From positions 371,473,343 through 371,537,342 of the forward strand of contig NC_077229.1 in the NCBI RefSeq assembly GCF_027887165.1: a stretch of DNA of 64,000 bases, in the 5' to 3' direction. Each line of letters begins with the position of its first letter. Position 1 is the first letter of the stretch. The notes under the pieces are model-generated. The model saw only the letters and a program-made list of their open reading frames with translations. It had not been told where the DNA came from and searched no databases. The translations under genes and the position numbers were made by a program. Positions 20,066 through 32,405 of the stretch are shown in pieces. This DNA comes from Monodelphis domestica. Its lineage: Eukaryota > Chordata > Mammalia > Didelphimorphia > Didelphidae.

Positions 20066-20067
<2 letters not shown>

Positions 20068-20129
<62 letters not shown>

Positions 20130-20161
20130 AGATGGATGAATGGATAGAAAGATACATAGAC

Positions 20162-20204
<43 letters not shown>
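20068..20204. repeat. compound (GATA)n-(GA)n-(GATA)n microsatellite
   Basis: About 8 GATA units, about 12 GA units, a degraded spacer, then about 11 GATA units. Confidence 0.95.
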
Positions 20205-20354
20205 GTAAATAATTTTTTGTTAAGAAGAATTGCACTAGTGTGAATCCATGAAAAACAGTACTCATTCAACTCTTCTAGAGACATCAAAATTAGGGGCATG
20301 ACTCCACATGAAGTGTACAATAGAATCTTAGACTTAGCTAAATCAATAAGCATT

Positions 20355-20820
20355 TGAAGTGCCCCCTACATGGCAGCCACTGTATTAAATGATGAGAGTA
20401 AAAACAAAGGCAAAAAGAGTCCCAGCAAAAACTACCTTTTCATAGAGCTCAAACAATGTGCAAACAGCACAGTACAGATGCAGGATATAAAGGACAACCT
20501 GCAGGTAATTTCAGAGGAATGATTCATGCATTCAGGAGGTGTGCAAAAGGTCTCTTGTCCAGAGGGAGAGAATTCTGTGCAAGGAACAGGACGGAAGCAC
20601 TAGTGTCACTGTGTTGTTGTAGACTATGTGAATTATAATGAAATGTAAGAAAACTGGAAAGGTGGGAATGGAATAGATTGTGGAAAGCTTTACATACCAG
20701 AGGACATTATATTTGAACCTGGAGGTAAAAGGGAACCACTGCAGATTATTGAAGAGGAGACAAGATATAGTTAAACCTGCCCTGTAGGAAGATTATTTTG
20801 AGGTTTGACTAATGGCTAGA
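20355..20820 (+). mobile_element. ancient interspersed repeat ('size-class A')
   Basis: A long copy of the family noted at 2140. It starts near 'cagccactgtattaaatgat', passes 'ttcatagagctcaaacaatg', and ends with 'gggaaccactgcagattatt' and 'cctgccctgtaggaagatta', a block also met in other marsupial copies. No coding capacity. Confidence 0.45.
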
Positions 20821-20869
20821 AAGGGCATTTTAACATCTACTCAGTTGTTGTTGTTGTTGTTTTTCAATT

Positions 20870-20990
20870 CATACTTGTGTTATCTGATGCTTTAAAGATA
20901 AAATTGCTTGCCTCAAACCATATAGGTAGAAAGCAGCAGGGTCAGGATTTGAACTCAGGTGGTCTGACTACAAATAAATTAATGCTCTTT
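20870..20990 (+). mobile_element. MIR relic
   Basis: Reads 'gggtcaggatttgaactcag' and 'taatgctctttctactatat', the MIR 3' half. Confidence 0.6.
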
Positions 20991-20999
20991 CTACTATAT

Positions 21000-22680
21000 C
21001 ATGCTACATTGAAAATGATTTTAAAATATTTTTGCCTTCTGATCTTGTGCATTTTATATATTAATTACTCATACTTGTGAATTTTGGAGACATATGTTTT
21101 GTTCCTCTTATAATCACTAACTAGTTTTCTTCCTGGTACCTTTTTATAAAAGGCAATATACTTCATTAAATTTAGGATCCTCAGAAGTTGGCCTTTTCCC
21201 TATGAAACAGTAAGAGTAACCATTGGTCCTACTAAGCTAGTGTCTCAGGGACTACAGTTCCATTGGAGAGGATTGTATTAAATGAAACATTTTGAATGCA
21301 TAAATGAAATTCCCAATCTCAGTCTTTCCCAAGCTTCATATAAGTTTTTAACAATTAACAAAGGGAGTTTTTGCTGGTACAAAGTGTTTGCTTTGCTCTA
21401 GTTAATTTTTCCCATGTGTTTTCAGTGCTCTAGCTGGGAGCATCTGTCTTCCTCAGCTGCATTTGAGGCATGGGGGACCTTGCTACTGATCTAAAAAAAT
21501 GGAGCTCCCATGACAGTTTCTCTGAATCCTCCCTGCAGCAAACTATTTCCTTTCCCAAATGCTGACATCATCCCTCAGAAGAGGTAACTTTCCTCTGCTC
21601 TCAGGGCCTGTTGAGTTCCCAGATCACAAAGTTTTTCCTTAGAGACTTGCAGAAACATGCTATTGCAGGTAGCATGACCTGGTGATGTCACTGCTTTCTC
21701 AAACATCATTCAATTTATTCAACTTCCTGGAAGCAAAAATCATCATTTTATTCTTCCTTCCATTAGTCATGGCATTGAAAACAAGTATTTCAATGAGATA
21801 CTTGGGGGAAAATAAAAGATATATGGAATTCCAGACTATTATAGAGACTTGGACTAGGAACCAGACCGCTTAGATTGGATTTCTGCATGGACAAGTACCT
21901 TAACTTCGCTTAATGGTCAATTTCCTTATTTATAAGATGAAGTAATGTTATCTGCCTTGAACCCCACTGTGGATATCATGAGAGAAAAATTTGTGTGAAA
22001 GAAGCTTCAAAACACAAGACAGGGTGACTAAGGAGGCCACGCTATAGAATGTTGAAAAATCTTTGAATTCTCTTTAAACACTAGCTGTATAACCCTGGAA
22101 AAGTTACTTAACCCTTATTTACTTGTTAAATAGCAATAATAATAGCATCTATTTCCTGATTAAGATTTTTCCCACATTAAAGTTCTGTGTCGAGGCTAAC
22201 TCTTCGTGTAAGTCTTTCTGTCACTATGTGACATAAGAACAACAGATATCAGTAGTGATTGATTGAATTGAAGTAAAGCTTATTTAATTTCTCTATAAAC
22301 CCTTAAACCATGAATAAGAGCCACTTAAGCTGGTAGAGGAACTTTCTGAGTTCTGAAAGCGAGCTTCCAGAAGCTTACAAATGGTCTCAGTCAATGGGTC
22401 AAGATGTATTACTCACTTACTCATCCACCCTTCTCTCATCATGAAGGGCTCGGTAATTATAATGTCAGACTACAATGTTATTTGAGGATGTGGTGAATTG
22501 GTCTCATTTCATTCAACATTAAGAAGGGGGAAAGACAGCCTTTCTGTTAAAAGACCTAATATTTCAAAATTCCCATTTAAAATGGAGCTATTTATTACAC
22601 ATATCTCTCATAGGAATCACTTTTCCTTGAATAGAGTGTAATTTTGCATACTGCATTAATATTTTATATTACTTCCTACT
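21000..22680. other. non-coding stretch with weak SINE relics
   Basis: SINE-like scraps lie at about 21830-21960 and 22070-22170. The rest is unique. No gene. Confidence 0.4.
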
Positions 22681-22689
22681 TAAAAGAAT

Positions 22690-22810
22690 TGAGTTTGGGG
22701 AACCAGATGATTTGGGTTTTAATCCTAGTTCTTAAATTTACTGGCTATGAGATTGTGGGAAAGACACTAATCCAGCTGAGTCTATAGTTCCTCATTTGAA
22801 AAACGAGGGG
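22690..22810 (+). mobile_element. SINE relic
   Basis: Contains 'gggttttaatcctagttctt' and 'ggctatgagattgtgggaaa', the middle of an old tRNA-type SINE. Confidence 0.5.
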
Positions 22811-23979
22811 GTGTTAAGAAAAAACATGTTTGAAGGGCTGAGAAATATGTTTTATTTTTCTTCTAAACTTGTGATTTTATTGTCATTGATCCATTACTGG
22901 TATAAATTCTCTCTCTATTAGATACAAAGAAATAAATCTGCCATTTATGCCTGTTGTTTTGAATCGATATTGTTAAATATTGTGAAAAATAAATTGGTAT
23001 TAGTGTAGAGGAGGTAAGTGCTCTTAGTTATACCAAGAACTCATAGGGATAGTAAACTAGAGCAAAAGAGATATAGCTCAGCAAAAATGTCTACGTTTAT
23101 GTGTAAAAAGACAATGCATGAGTGTCAAAGGCAGAGTTTTTGAGTTCAGCATTTGGGACTTGAGGTCATTAAGTTTTTTTTATTTCATTTTGTAGAATAT
23201 AATCGAATATAGTCATCATGATATGGTAACTCACTAAGGCTCTGATTCATTTAACCTTCTACAGTAAAGGTGAAAGGGTGTAATTTTGAACAACCCAACT
23301 TAACATTTCTTAAATTATTTTTTAGTTTTGTTGACAAAATATATCATTTCATACCAGAATGCTAAAAGCCCACTTCACTATCAAACAGAAGCTTAAGCCA
23401 TTAAGGAAAACTTTGATCATGTTATGAAGCACAAATACAATACCAATGGATTGTGAGGCATTTGAGGGTCTAATATTCAGTGGCTTTATAGTCAAATATT
23501 TACACATGGCATAATATCAATTCATTTTATACTAGTAAAAATATCCACTTCTTTCACCTTATGACTTTCACTATTGATATTGAGTAAAAAAAAAAAAGAT
23601 GTAACAAAGTTACTAAAGGCAGTTATTTCGAAGTTGGCTATCCATTTATGAATGTCAAAGGAGATGTCATAGACTAAATTATCACTAAAAATGCACTAAA
23701 TTTTTAGTCACTAGGAACAGAGTTAAGCAATTTTATTTTTTATTTCATTTTACATTATTTCCTTATATGTTATTGAGTATGTATACATATACATATATTT
23801 AAAATATGCTTTCTAATATCCTATCATATTCATTTCATCCTCCTTATCAAATCCTACCTTTTGGTAAAGCTAAGTAGGAAAAAAATATGCAATTCAGTAA
23901 CTATGTTAAAACAAATTTTAATAGCCCCTTACTTCTCTGTCATGAAGTAGGAAGTATATTTTTTTAATCTAGTTTTGCA
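22811..23979. other. non-coding AT-rich stretch
   Basis: Nothing recognised beyond short A/T runs. Confidence 0.4.
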
Positions 23980-24360
23980 CATTGACTGTTCTTTCAATTA
24001 AACAGTATTAGACTACTTTCTAGTGGTCATTTTATTTAAATTATTGAAGTCACAATGTATATAATTCTTTCTCCTTATTTTTATTCTTCCTTAATTTATT
24101 TATATAGATCTTCCCATGCTTTTCTAAATTACTGATATGAAATATTTCTTGGAAAATGATACACTTAAGTATATTTATATATGTACATATGCATATATAT
24201 GTGAAATGGTATTATTACATATGTATATTTTCTAACTGTTCTGCTGTTCCCAATTTGGTGAATGGGTGCTTCATTTCCATTTTTTGCTACAATGAAGGTA
24301 TTAGTATGACTACTTTGGACCTTTTTTCTGTCTTTGACTTTCATGGAGTATATGTCCATT
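23980..24360 (-). mobile_element. L1 3'-region relic
   Basis: Plus-strand wording 'cccaatttggtgaatgggtg' and 'catttccattttttgctaca' parallels the antisense of the L1 ORF2 end seen clearly at 49150-49240. Strongly decayed. Confidence 0.5.
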
Positions 24361-24369
24361 AATGAATTA

Positions 24370-27109
24370 AAGATTATAAAGAGTTTAGTTACTCTTCTTG
24401 CACATTTTCAAAATGATATTTAATACAATCATTTCACAGATCCACCCAACATTCTTTAGTCTGCCTATCTTCCCACTAAGATTATACTTTTATAGTGGGA
24501 GGTTAATCATTACCCCCTGACTGTTGTGATTAACTCACAATGTCCAATACAGTGGCTGTTTAAAAAATTAAATACCTTCAATACAATTAATAAGTTTCTT
24601 CTAGACATTTTAAACTTTTCAGCCTTTACAAAATTTGTGCTATTAGGATGAAAAAAAAATCACAAATGTCTCTATATTTCTAATCTCAGTATTTTTTATT
24701 TTTAAGAATAACATCTTTGGTTTTCTCTTATTTTTCTTCAAAGTATAAATACTTTTATGTCAACTTGAATAAAGTTGATAAAATTTCAGTCCTGCTTTTA
24801 TACTGGTTTAATTTAGACTTGAATCAAAGTACTGGTTCCTCAATTTTCAGTTCTTTTAAATTGGTATCAAAAGATGAGAAATGCAATAAAGGTAAAACAA
24901 ATACAGCTTGAATATCTACCACCTGGTACACAACCTCTTATCTGAATTCCTTTCAGAAAATGTAGGAGGGCATATTCAGGCATTAAAGATTGCAAATTCT
25001 TCAGTCCTATTGTTACCTAAAACTATAAGGGCATGCATCTTGCTGACAGGATTTGTCTCTGCATTACTAAGATGAGAGGATATGGATTTGTAGAAAGACA
25101 GGACTTTTTATTCCCCTTTCCCAAAGAAAATGTATATTCTTTTTTAAAATCAATGTTAGAACAAGTCTTTTGTTCTCCCTATAGATAATGTTGTAGTGAT
25201 GAGCACTGGAAAAAGAAGGTCTGTTTTTTTTTTTAATTAGTTGTCTGACTTACATTAGTTTTGTGACCTAGAAAAAAATCTGGCCTCAGTTTCCCCAGTT
25301 ATAAAATTACAAAGTTGGCCTAGATATTCTCTAAAGCACCTAAGGTACTCATATTTTATGAAAATTCACATGAAACCCATTTAGAACTTTATAAACAAAT
25401 TAACCTCCATATTCTCCTTTGGCTCCCTGATGTCAGATATTTAAAAAAAAGAGTTTATTGAAAGCTTCCAAGGAAATTGCTTTATTTTGACCTTATAGTT
25501 CAGGAGCAATGTGGAGGAATACCAAATGGAATCATAGAATGAAGAACTTCAAATTGTTTTCTTCTCTAAATTTAAAATGTATTGCCAACCAAACTTTATC
25601 ATCTCCTTAAATGTCTTGAAATTCATTTAACCATGTTGTATCTGAATTTTTTGGCAGATCTGAGAAAAAGCAATTTTAAAAAGATGTCAGGATGAGAAAG
25701 CACTATGGAAAAAAAGTGAGTTTATAAAGAACTCAATATTTGTGTGGAGATGTATTATTTTTCTTTATAATGTTTTCCCTTGATGTGCTTACAGTTTCTG
25801 AGGGAGTCAATTAAAAGAGTAAGAACACCAGCAACTTCTTTTTAGAACTGTTTCAGTAATTTGATGAACAGGTAAATGATTTTCTCAGAAATGGTCACAA
25901 ATATTGCGCAGTAGTAATGAAAATATGTGTCATTTGAAATTTATTTTCCTTGTGGGACTAAATACTGCTTTGCAATTTTTTGAAGACTTTGTCTTTTGAT
26001 GTGAGCTGTAAAAGCCCCACAGGCACCTACATTTTTGATTTCTTAGCTGCATATTGCAGATAAATATATTCATTCCTATTTAAATTTCAGTGGAGATAAG
26101 ATTCCTATTCTGCAAACAATTTGCTCACAAGTGCTCAAAATGGTTTCTTTTACAAAACTTTCACTACATTTTCTCCAGCTGTCAATTGTCACACCAGTCT
26201 TTCCACTCTAACTCCCCCAAATGTTTTATTCTTTTCTCAGTACTTTCCCCATCTACCCTTTCCAGGGCTCCATTCACAGTGGCCAGATCCAGGAACCTCT
26301 GTGAGTTACTCTGAAATGACCATACAGGTGTCGATCCTGCCCAGGAAGTTGGGCAATCCAATGACTTATATAGATGATTCTTAAGAGTTAAATCACTCTA
26401 ACACACTTATATGCATATACAGACACACACATATAAATATATGTACATACATGTAGAATCCTTTTTATATGTGTATATAATGTTAAATAACCTACATGAA
26501 AAGCTGATTAAATGATGCTTGCTATTTCCTGAATTAATATACTGAATTTGAGGAGCTAAGCAATTGTATTCCCAGAACAATTTTTTAAACTCTCAAATGT
26601 AGGGACACATGGGAAAGTTTATAAGAATTCGATTCTCCTATATTTAGATGGTATGAGTTTTTTAAAAAAAATGAAAGGCTGGGTTTCAGAAACTTAAAAA
26701 GAGCCTCATATAAGATTTTTGGTCTTTCTCAATACAATAAACAAAATAGAGACAATTTATTCAGTGGGCATTTACTACTTATCTTTTATGTGAAAGGAAG
26801 AATATAGGCAATTAGTGGTTTCATCTAATATAAAAACAAACCTATATCCATGCTCTCAAGTTGTCAAATTTGATCTTTGTTTTGAATCATTATACCAACT
26901 CCTTTATATATGCCTACTGTAATTAGCTAAAATGTTACTGTAAAAATCATATAGAAACAATGCCACTGAACTATATGTAAGGATCCAAGTCATCACATAT
27001 TGACTTTCAAAAACAATATTAGCATTATTTATATTCTATTAGATTTTATTTTTTAATATTACTCAGTTTTATTTCATTTGTTCTGAACATTTTTGTTATG
27101 CCTGCTTGA
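24370..27109. other. non-coding AT-rich stretch
   Basis: No gene or confident repeat. Short CA/TA-rich scraps near 26400-26480. ORFs of 74-87 codons at 26090-26384 overlap in two frames and lack domains. Confidence 0.4.
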
Positions 27110-27935
27110 CAACTTTGCTCTTAAAAGCCCTCCTTCCCTTTTCTTTATCCTTCATATCTAATGTTTGCTGTTCCTTTTGATTCTACTTTGCCAACATATT
27201 TTGCATCTGTTCATTTTCTTCACTCATGTGGCCAGTACACTTCCTTAGTGACTCAATTAATTTCTCCCTATGATATATTTATAAACTCCATTCTAAGTTC
27301 CAAAACTCCCCTTTCTTCTTTCTTCAAACTAAATTTCTCATAACCAGCAAAATAATCTTTGTATTGAACAAATATGGTCATGTCATTCCTCTTATCAAAA
27401 ATCTCCAATTCCCTATTGCTTCTAGGCTAAGATGCAAACTTCTGAGCCTTGTATTCAAAAACCTTCAGAATTTATTTCCAACATCCCTTTCAAGCTTTCT
27501 TTGGCATCTCTCTCTTACTCATATCCGATAGTCCAGCTATATTGCTCCTTAAACTTAATATATCATCTTTTTTTTCTCAAAAAAATTGGTGCAAGCTGTC
27601 AACTGTGCCTCATCAGCTCTGCCTTCCAGAATGTTTTTCTTTCTTTACTTTTCACTCAGATGACACTTCTTCCATAAACCTTTTTCTGTTCATTCTACCT
27701 CTCCTTGAGTTAAAAACAGTTCCTTTATTCTTCAAATTGTCCAGTATCCACTTTTATTGGATCTATTCTTTCTACATCACACTTACTGCTATATTACATT
27801 TATTTGTGTGCATGTTTTCTCTTATCTCCCTCAATGATTTCAAGTATAAAAATATTCTACTATGAAAAAAAAAATGTTCTCCCCAGTATCTGGCACCTTG
27901 TTTATAATAGGTTTATAGGAAACGCTTGCTGAATC
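27110..27935 (+). mobile_element. L2 LINE relic including 3' end
   Basis: Pyrimidine-rich L2 wording throughout, ending 'ccccagtatctggcaccttg' and 'ggaaacgcttgctgaat', the L2 3' end. ORFs of 81 and 138 codons in it are degenerate L2 sequence, not genes. Confidence 0.65.
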
Positions 27936-29229
27936 TGTTATTAAATCCTGGTAAATTTTTTTTAATATCCAAAAAGTGAAGCAGAATCAAACCTGCTCAT
28001 TTCATTATTAAAAAAAAAAAGATTTGTTCAGAATTTTCCTCAGTGCAGACAGGATGAATTTCAGGACAATGCGATCAGTCATCTGTTTCCTAGAAGAATT
28101 GTCTGCTTCCCATCCATCCTTCTCCCACAGCCATTTCTGCAAGTATAAACCAATTATAACTTCCTTGCCATAGAGATAGATGTATACTAACCGACTCTAT
28201 TAGTATAGCTGCCTCTGTAAGTACATTTGAGGAGTAGGCAGAATGTCCTTGGCTGCCCTATGTAGTTAGGACTTCACAGAACTCACACAAAGGTAATAGT
28301 AGCTAAAGATTTCTCTGAAACTCTTTGAGTTAGAAAGAATCCTCTGAGCCCCATGTTAGCAGAAAATATAATGCCTATCAAACATCAGTGGTGTTCAGAG
28401 CCAAATATGCCTTTGTATACCGAAATGAGTGGTCTGAGATATACAAATCAACAGTATAAATTGGTATCTCCTACTGGGTTTTATTCTCTGGTTGGTAATT
28501 GGTGTTTATGGGCAATAAATGGTGAATGAACAGCCATAATTTTGTTACATGTGAAGGACTTTTGTTCTAGCTCCTTTCCCCTAAGCTCTGAAAGTTTTTC
28601 TCACTGCCTACCTATGGGCAATGCAGTATGTTTTTGGAGCCTCCATTTGTGTTCCTGGCAGCCTCAATTCCCCATGCTCATGAGAACAGGTAAGTGAAGA
28701 AGCTGAGTAATAAAACTTGGTGGTCAAAAACATGATATTATGGTGCAGATTAATATTCTGTTGTTACTGCAAAACTGCCTCTGGAGACATTTTCAAGAGA
28801 GGAGTTTCAAAAATATCTTCAATGGTGGGTTTATCAGAATAAGTGTATTGCCTCCCAAAAGGATTTTCTCGAGGAACACAATAATCATGTGTATTTATAA
28901 TTGTAAAAAGCCACAAAAAGAATACTACTCATAATACTTTATTTCCACGTCCTTTGGGAACTTCTAAAATTCTTTGAATATTACTCAAAATGAGAAGTAG
29001 GGATATTAAAGTGCTTCTAGACCCAAGTGAATTTACTTTATACTTTTTTATACTTATTATTTATCAAGACTCATACAGATGCTAAGATATCTGGACCAGG
29101 TTTTGCTGAAGGTATTATTGTTCAGAAGCAGCTGCTTTCACTGAATCTTTGCCTGCCAGGAAATATCTGCCTTTTGTCTGTCTATAGAGTAGACTTTTTC
29201 ATCTCTCTTCTCACCTTCCCACTCCTGAA
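27936..29229. other. non-coding stretch, nothing recognised
   Basis: Unique AT-rich DNA with no ORF of note. Confidence 0.4.
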
Positions 29230-29610
29230 TACCTTCAGCTACTTGAAACAGTCATTAAAAATATTTATAGCAGCTTTCTTTGTAGTGGCAAAGAACTGGA
29301 AATTAAAAGGATGCCCATCAATTGTGGAATGGCTAAACAAATAATAAACAGGTTAAATGTGGAAAAACATGGAAAAAATGATAAAGAATGAAACTAGCAG
29401 AATCAAGAGAACATTATATACAATAACAAATATTGCTTGAAAATGACTTGTGTATATTCACCTCCAGAGGAAGAACTGATAAATAGAAATTAATAAGGTA
29501 TGGCTTTATAAATACATACATACCTTTTTGTCAAATGAGGCCTGTAATGGAGAAGATGGGCAGGAGGAAGTTAACTGGATCGATAAATGTAACAATTTAA
29601 TTCATTATTA
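29230..29610 (+). mobile_element. L1 3'-end relic
   Basis: 'gcaaagaactggaaattaaa' and 'ggatgcccatcaattgtgga' match the region coding for the ORF2 C-terminal KNWK..GCPSI.EW.N motif found in the better copies at 38285 and 48623. It continues into a decayed 3' UTR. Confidence 0.7.
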
Positions 29611-30639
29611 TTATTTCTAAATAGAGGCTAAGGTTTGAGAACATGGCCTCTGTAAGCTCTCATGCACTGAAATGACTACAATTTGCCCAAGAGGAAAATG
29701 GTCTATACATATGATACATGAAGACAGTTTGGGTGACTTATGAATCTAGCGTATAAGTAACAAATAGGAACAGGGCTTATATTGTAGCAATCACTTGCCC
29801 TTTAACTTTGGCTTTTAGTCCAGTCTTTATAAATCAATTCCTAGCTTTTATAGGAATTTTTGGTCTTTACAAGTGTACTTTGGCCTTCCCTCTGAGGCTT
29901 GATCAGGGTATATCTGCCCCTTAGAGTTTCGACATACCCCCAGGAGTTTGTGTGTCTCTGTTGCCATCAACTCAAGTCCCACCCACAGGGTCCCCATTGT
30001 TCATTGTCTATTGTCTGTGGTTCCATGCCTGTGACACCTCTTTGGATCCCTTTCATCACTTTTTGTTAATTCTGAATATATAATATATAATGTACAAACA
30101 TTTTCCCTAATACACCCAGAATGGTACTCTTCCCCTCTACTACTCTGGTCAATGGAGTCATAAGGATTCTACTTAATTAAGTTCTTCTGTAATATGGATG
30201 TCACCAAGTTCATGCCCAGATGGAGCATGATTGATAGATAATCCTCCCCTTGGTTTCCACTAATACAGAAGGTCACAACCAAAAATCTAACCTTGTCCCT
30301 TAGAGCATCGAAACTAGGCTGGCTGCAACTTCCAAATGTCTGTGGCTCACTCTCTTGCTCTTTCAAAACTCACAGTCAGAGTTTATACTACTTTCACCTA
30401 GAATGGAAAGGAGCAATAAGGCAACCAAGAACCAAGACCAATGTTTGGGAGCCACTTAGCCTTGAACTTGTGAAGGCAGCAAGATCACTCTTTATATCTC
30501 ACTCAATGCCATGAGCTAAGGAGTCCAACAACAAGCAGAGCAGGTGAAAAGACTGAGCCGAGTGATGGAAGAAGCCAGGGATAAAGATTGCCTCTTCAGA
30601 TAATCAAAAAGCCAGCCATTCACCACCTGGATGGCTAAA
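29611..30639. other. non-coding stretch, nothing recognised
   Basis: No gene. Slightly richer in C/T near 29880-30120. Confidence 0.4.
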
Positions 30640-30735
30640 CAGTTATACAGAGGCAGTTGGATGGGCTTGGACTCAGGGAGATCTGAATTCAAATTTTTCT
30701 TCAGACATTTTCTAGCTGTGTAATGCTGGACTCTT
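30640..30735 (+). mobile_element. SINE relic
   Basis: Reads 'cagaggcagttggatgggct', 'agatctgaattcaaattttt' and 'tctagctgtgtaatgctgga', the first half of a marsupial SINE. Confidence 0.6.
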
Positions 30736-30789
30736 TCTGTGTCTTTTTTTTTTTTAATATTGGAAGCTTTGAAGCTTTAGTCTTATTTT

Positions 30790-30960
30790 TTTTTTTAGGG
30801 GTGGGGGGAATATTCTCCTTTCATAGTCCAGCTCCTCTCTTTTTGCCAACTCCAAGGATACAACGGTGCACCTTTGAGTTCGATGGCCTGGCCCTTTTCC
30901 CAGGCTACTCTGGGGGGTGTGAAAGGGGAGTGGGAAGGGGAATAGATTTATCTCAAGCTA
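30790..30960. other. locally GC-rich segment of unknown nature
   Basis: About 150 bp richer in G+C than its surroundings, with a few CpG, including G-runs near 30800 and 30910-30940. A 101-codon plus-strand ORF (30723-31028) covers it but has poly-Phe from T runs and no domain. Origin unknown. Confidence 0.3.
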
Positions 30961-31509
30961 AATTCATTCCAATATATACCGATTCTACTAAAATTCTTCC
31001 CTTGTATATCATCCTTTCTTTCACATGATTAGTTTGAATGAGAAGAGTGTTTGAAACAAATTTCGAGCAGGATCTTTGTGATTTAAAAGATCTTTGAATG
31101 CTTTGGAAGGCAGAATGTTTTCAATGCACACCTCACCTCTTTCTCCCTCCTAGGACTACATAGAATTAGTATCTGCCACATGTTGCAGGGTGAGAAAAGA
31201 AATGCAGGGGTTTTCTGGAAATGTCTCTGGAAACAGCAACACAAAGTAGGGATAAATTCTTCAGGGGACTTCAGAGAAATGTCCAATAATAAAATCACAT
31301 CCTTATTATAAGTGTGGAAGCTAGTGGGGCAAGGGTGCTGAGAGCATTTAAAGAAGTAATGTTCTTTGGTGTAAATTCATAAGGATTTTTTTATATTATT
31401 CATTCTATGGATCTGGCTATAGCTTATCTATTTTTATACAAAGCAAGTCCCTCCAACTACATGTTTTTGAGGTCTAAAGAGTATTGTCTGAAGAAAGTGA
31501 GGAATCTAA

Positions 31510-31670
31510 TGTCATCTTTTAACATGACTGCAGAACCTTAGATTAATGGGAAATCAAGAGTTTAAAAGACTTGCCCATTCATTATCTAGTATGTGTTAGA
31601 GGCAGTACTTCACCCAGATCTTCTTAACTCCACAGTTGAGAATCTATTCACTAAGCTATGTTGCCCTTTG
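31510..31670 (+). mobile_element. MIR relic
   Basis: Contains 'aagacttgcccattcattat', 'tgttagaggcagtacttcac' and 'attcactaagctatgttgcc', the MIR 3' half. Confidence 0.5.
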
Positions 31671-31875
31671 CTTTCACTTATTCCATTTCTCTAGAAGTAA
31701 AACAAAAAAAAAATTTCAAGAAAGCACTAAAGGTGAACTTTTTAAAAATCATGCTTACCTTTTTTTCTTTCTAACTACAGTAAGAGCAATAGAATAACTT
31801 TTTATGACTAATCCTAGCTTTATTCAGATTGATTATGTGACTCTGGGCCCTCTAAGTGTCCTGGAAACTTTTAAA

Positions 31876-31903
31876 ACACACACACACACACACACATACA
31901 CAA
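31876..31903. repeat. (CA)n microsatellite
   Basis: About 11 CA units followed by a broken CATA/CAAA tail. Confidence 0.9.
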
Positions 31904-32259
31904 ACAGAGACATATATGTATTTACATATTTTCATATGTATGTGTTTATGTTTGTTTTAGAAACACACATATTAAAAGATGATAAAAAATTTCCATGCAA
32001 GGAAATTTCTAGATCAATGAAATCACAAGGTTGTTTTTTTAAAAAATGAAACATATAGAAAATATCTCCTCTGCAATTTTCCTTCGCTTCTTAATAATAA
32101 ACTAAATCATGTCTTTCTTTTAAAAACATATTAGCAACAATTAATCTCTTTTTGTCTTTTTTCTATACTTCTATGGATGTTTCCACTTAAAATGATATTA
32201 TTATAATTATTCTAATACATCATTTTAAAGTTTACTAAGTAGATTATGTAACTGAAAAT

Positions 32260-32405
32260 TATTTTCACCACAATTTCATGAACTATGCACTGTTGGTATT
32301 ATTAATAGTAGTACTTTACAGAAAAAGAAAGTGACTTTCAAGTATGGTAAATTACAAGCTCATACAACTGGTACTTGGGGTGAAAATATAACCCAGATCA
32401 TTTTC
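32260..32405 (+). mobile_element. MIR relic
   Basis: 'tttacagaaaaagaaagtga' and 'caagctcatacaactggtac' fit a decayed MIR core. Confidence 0.45.

Noticed and set aside
27432..27865. 81- and 138-codon ORFs
   Set aside because: They fall in an L2 relic and overlap in two frames without a conserved domain.
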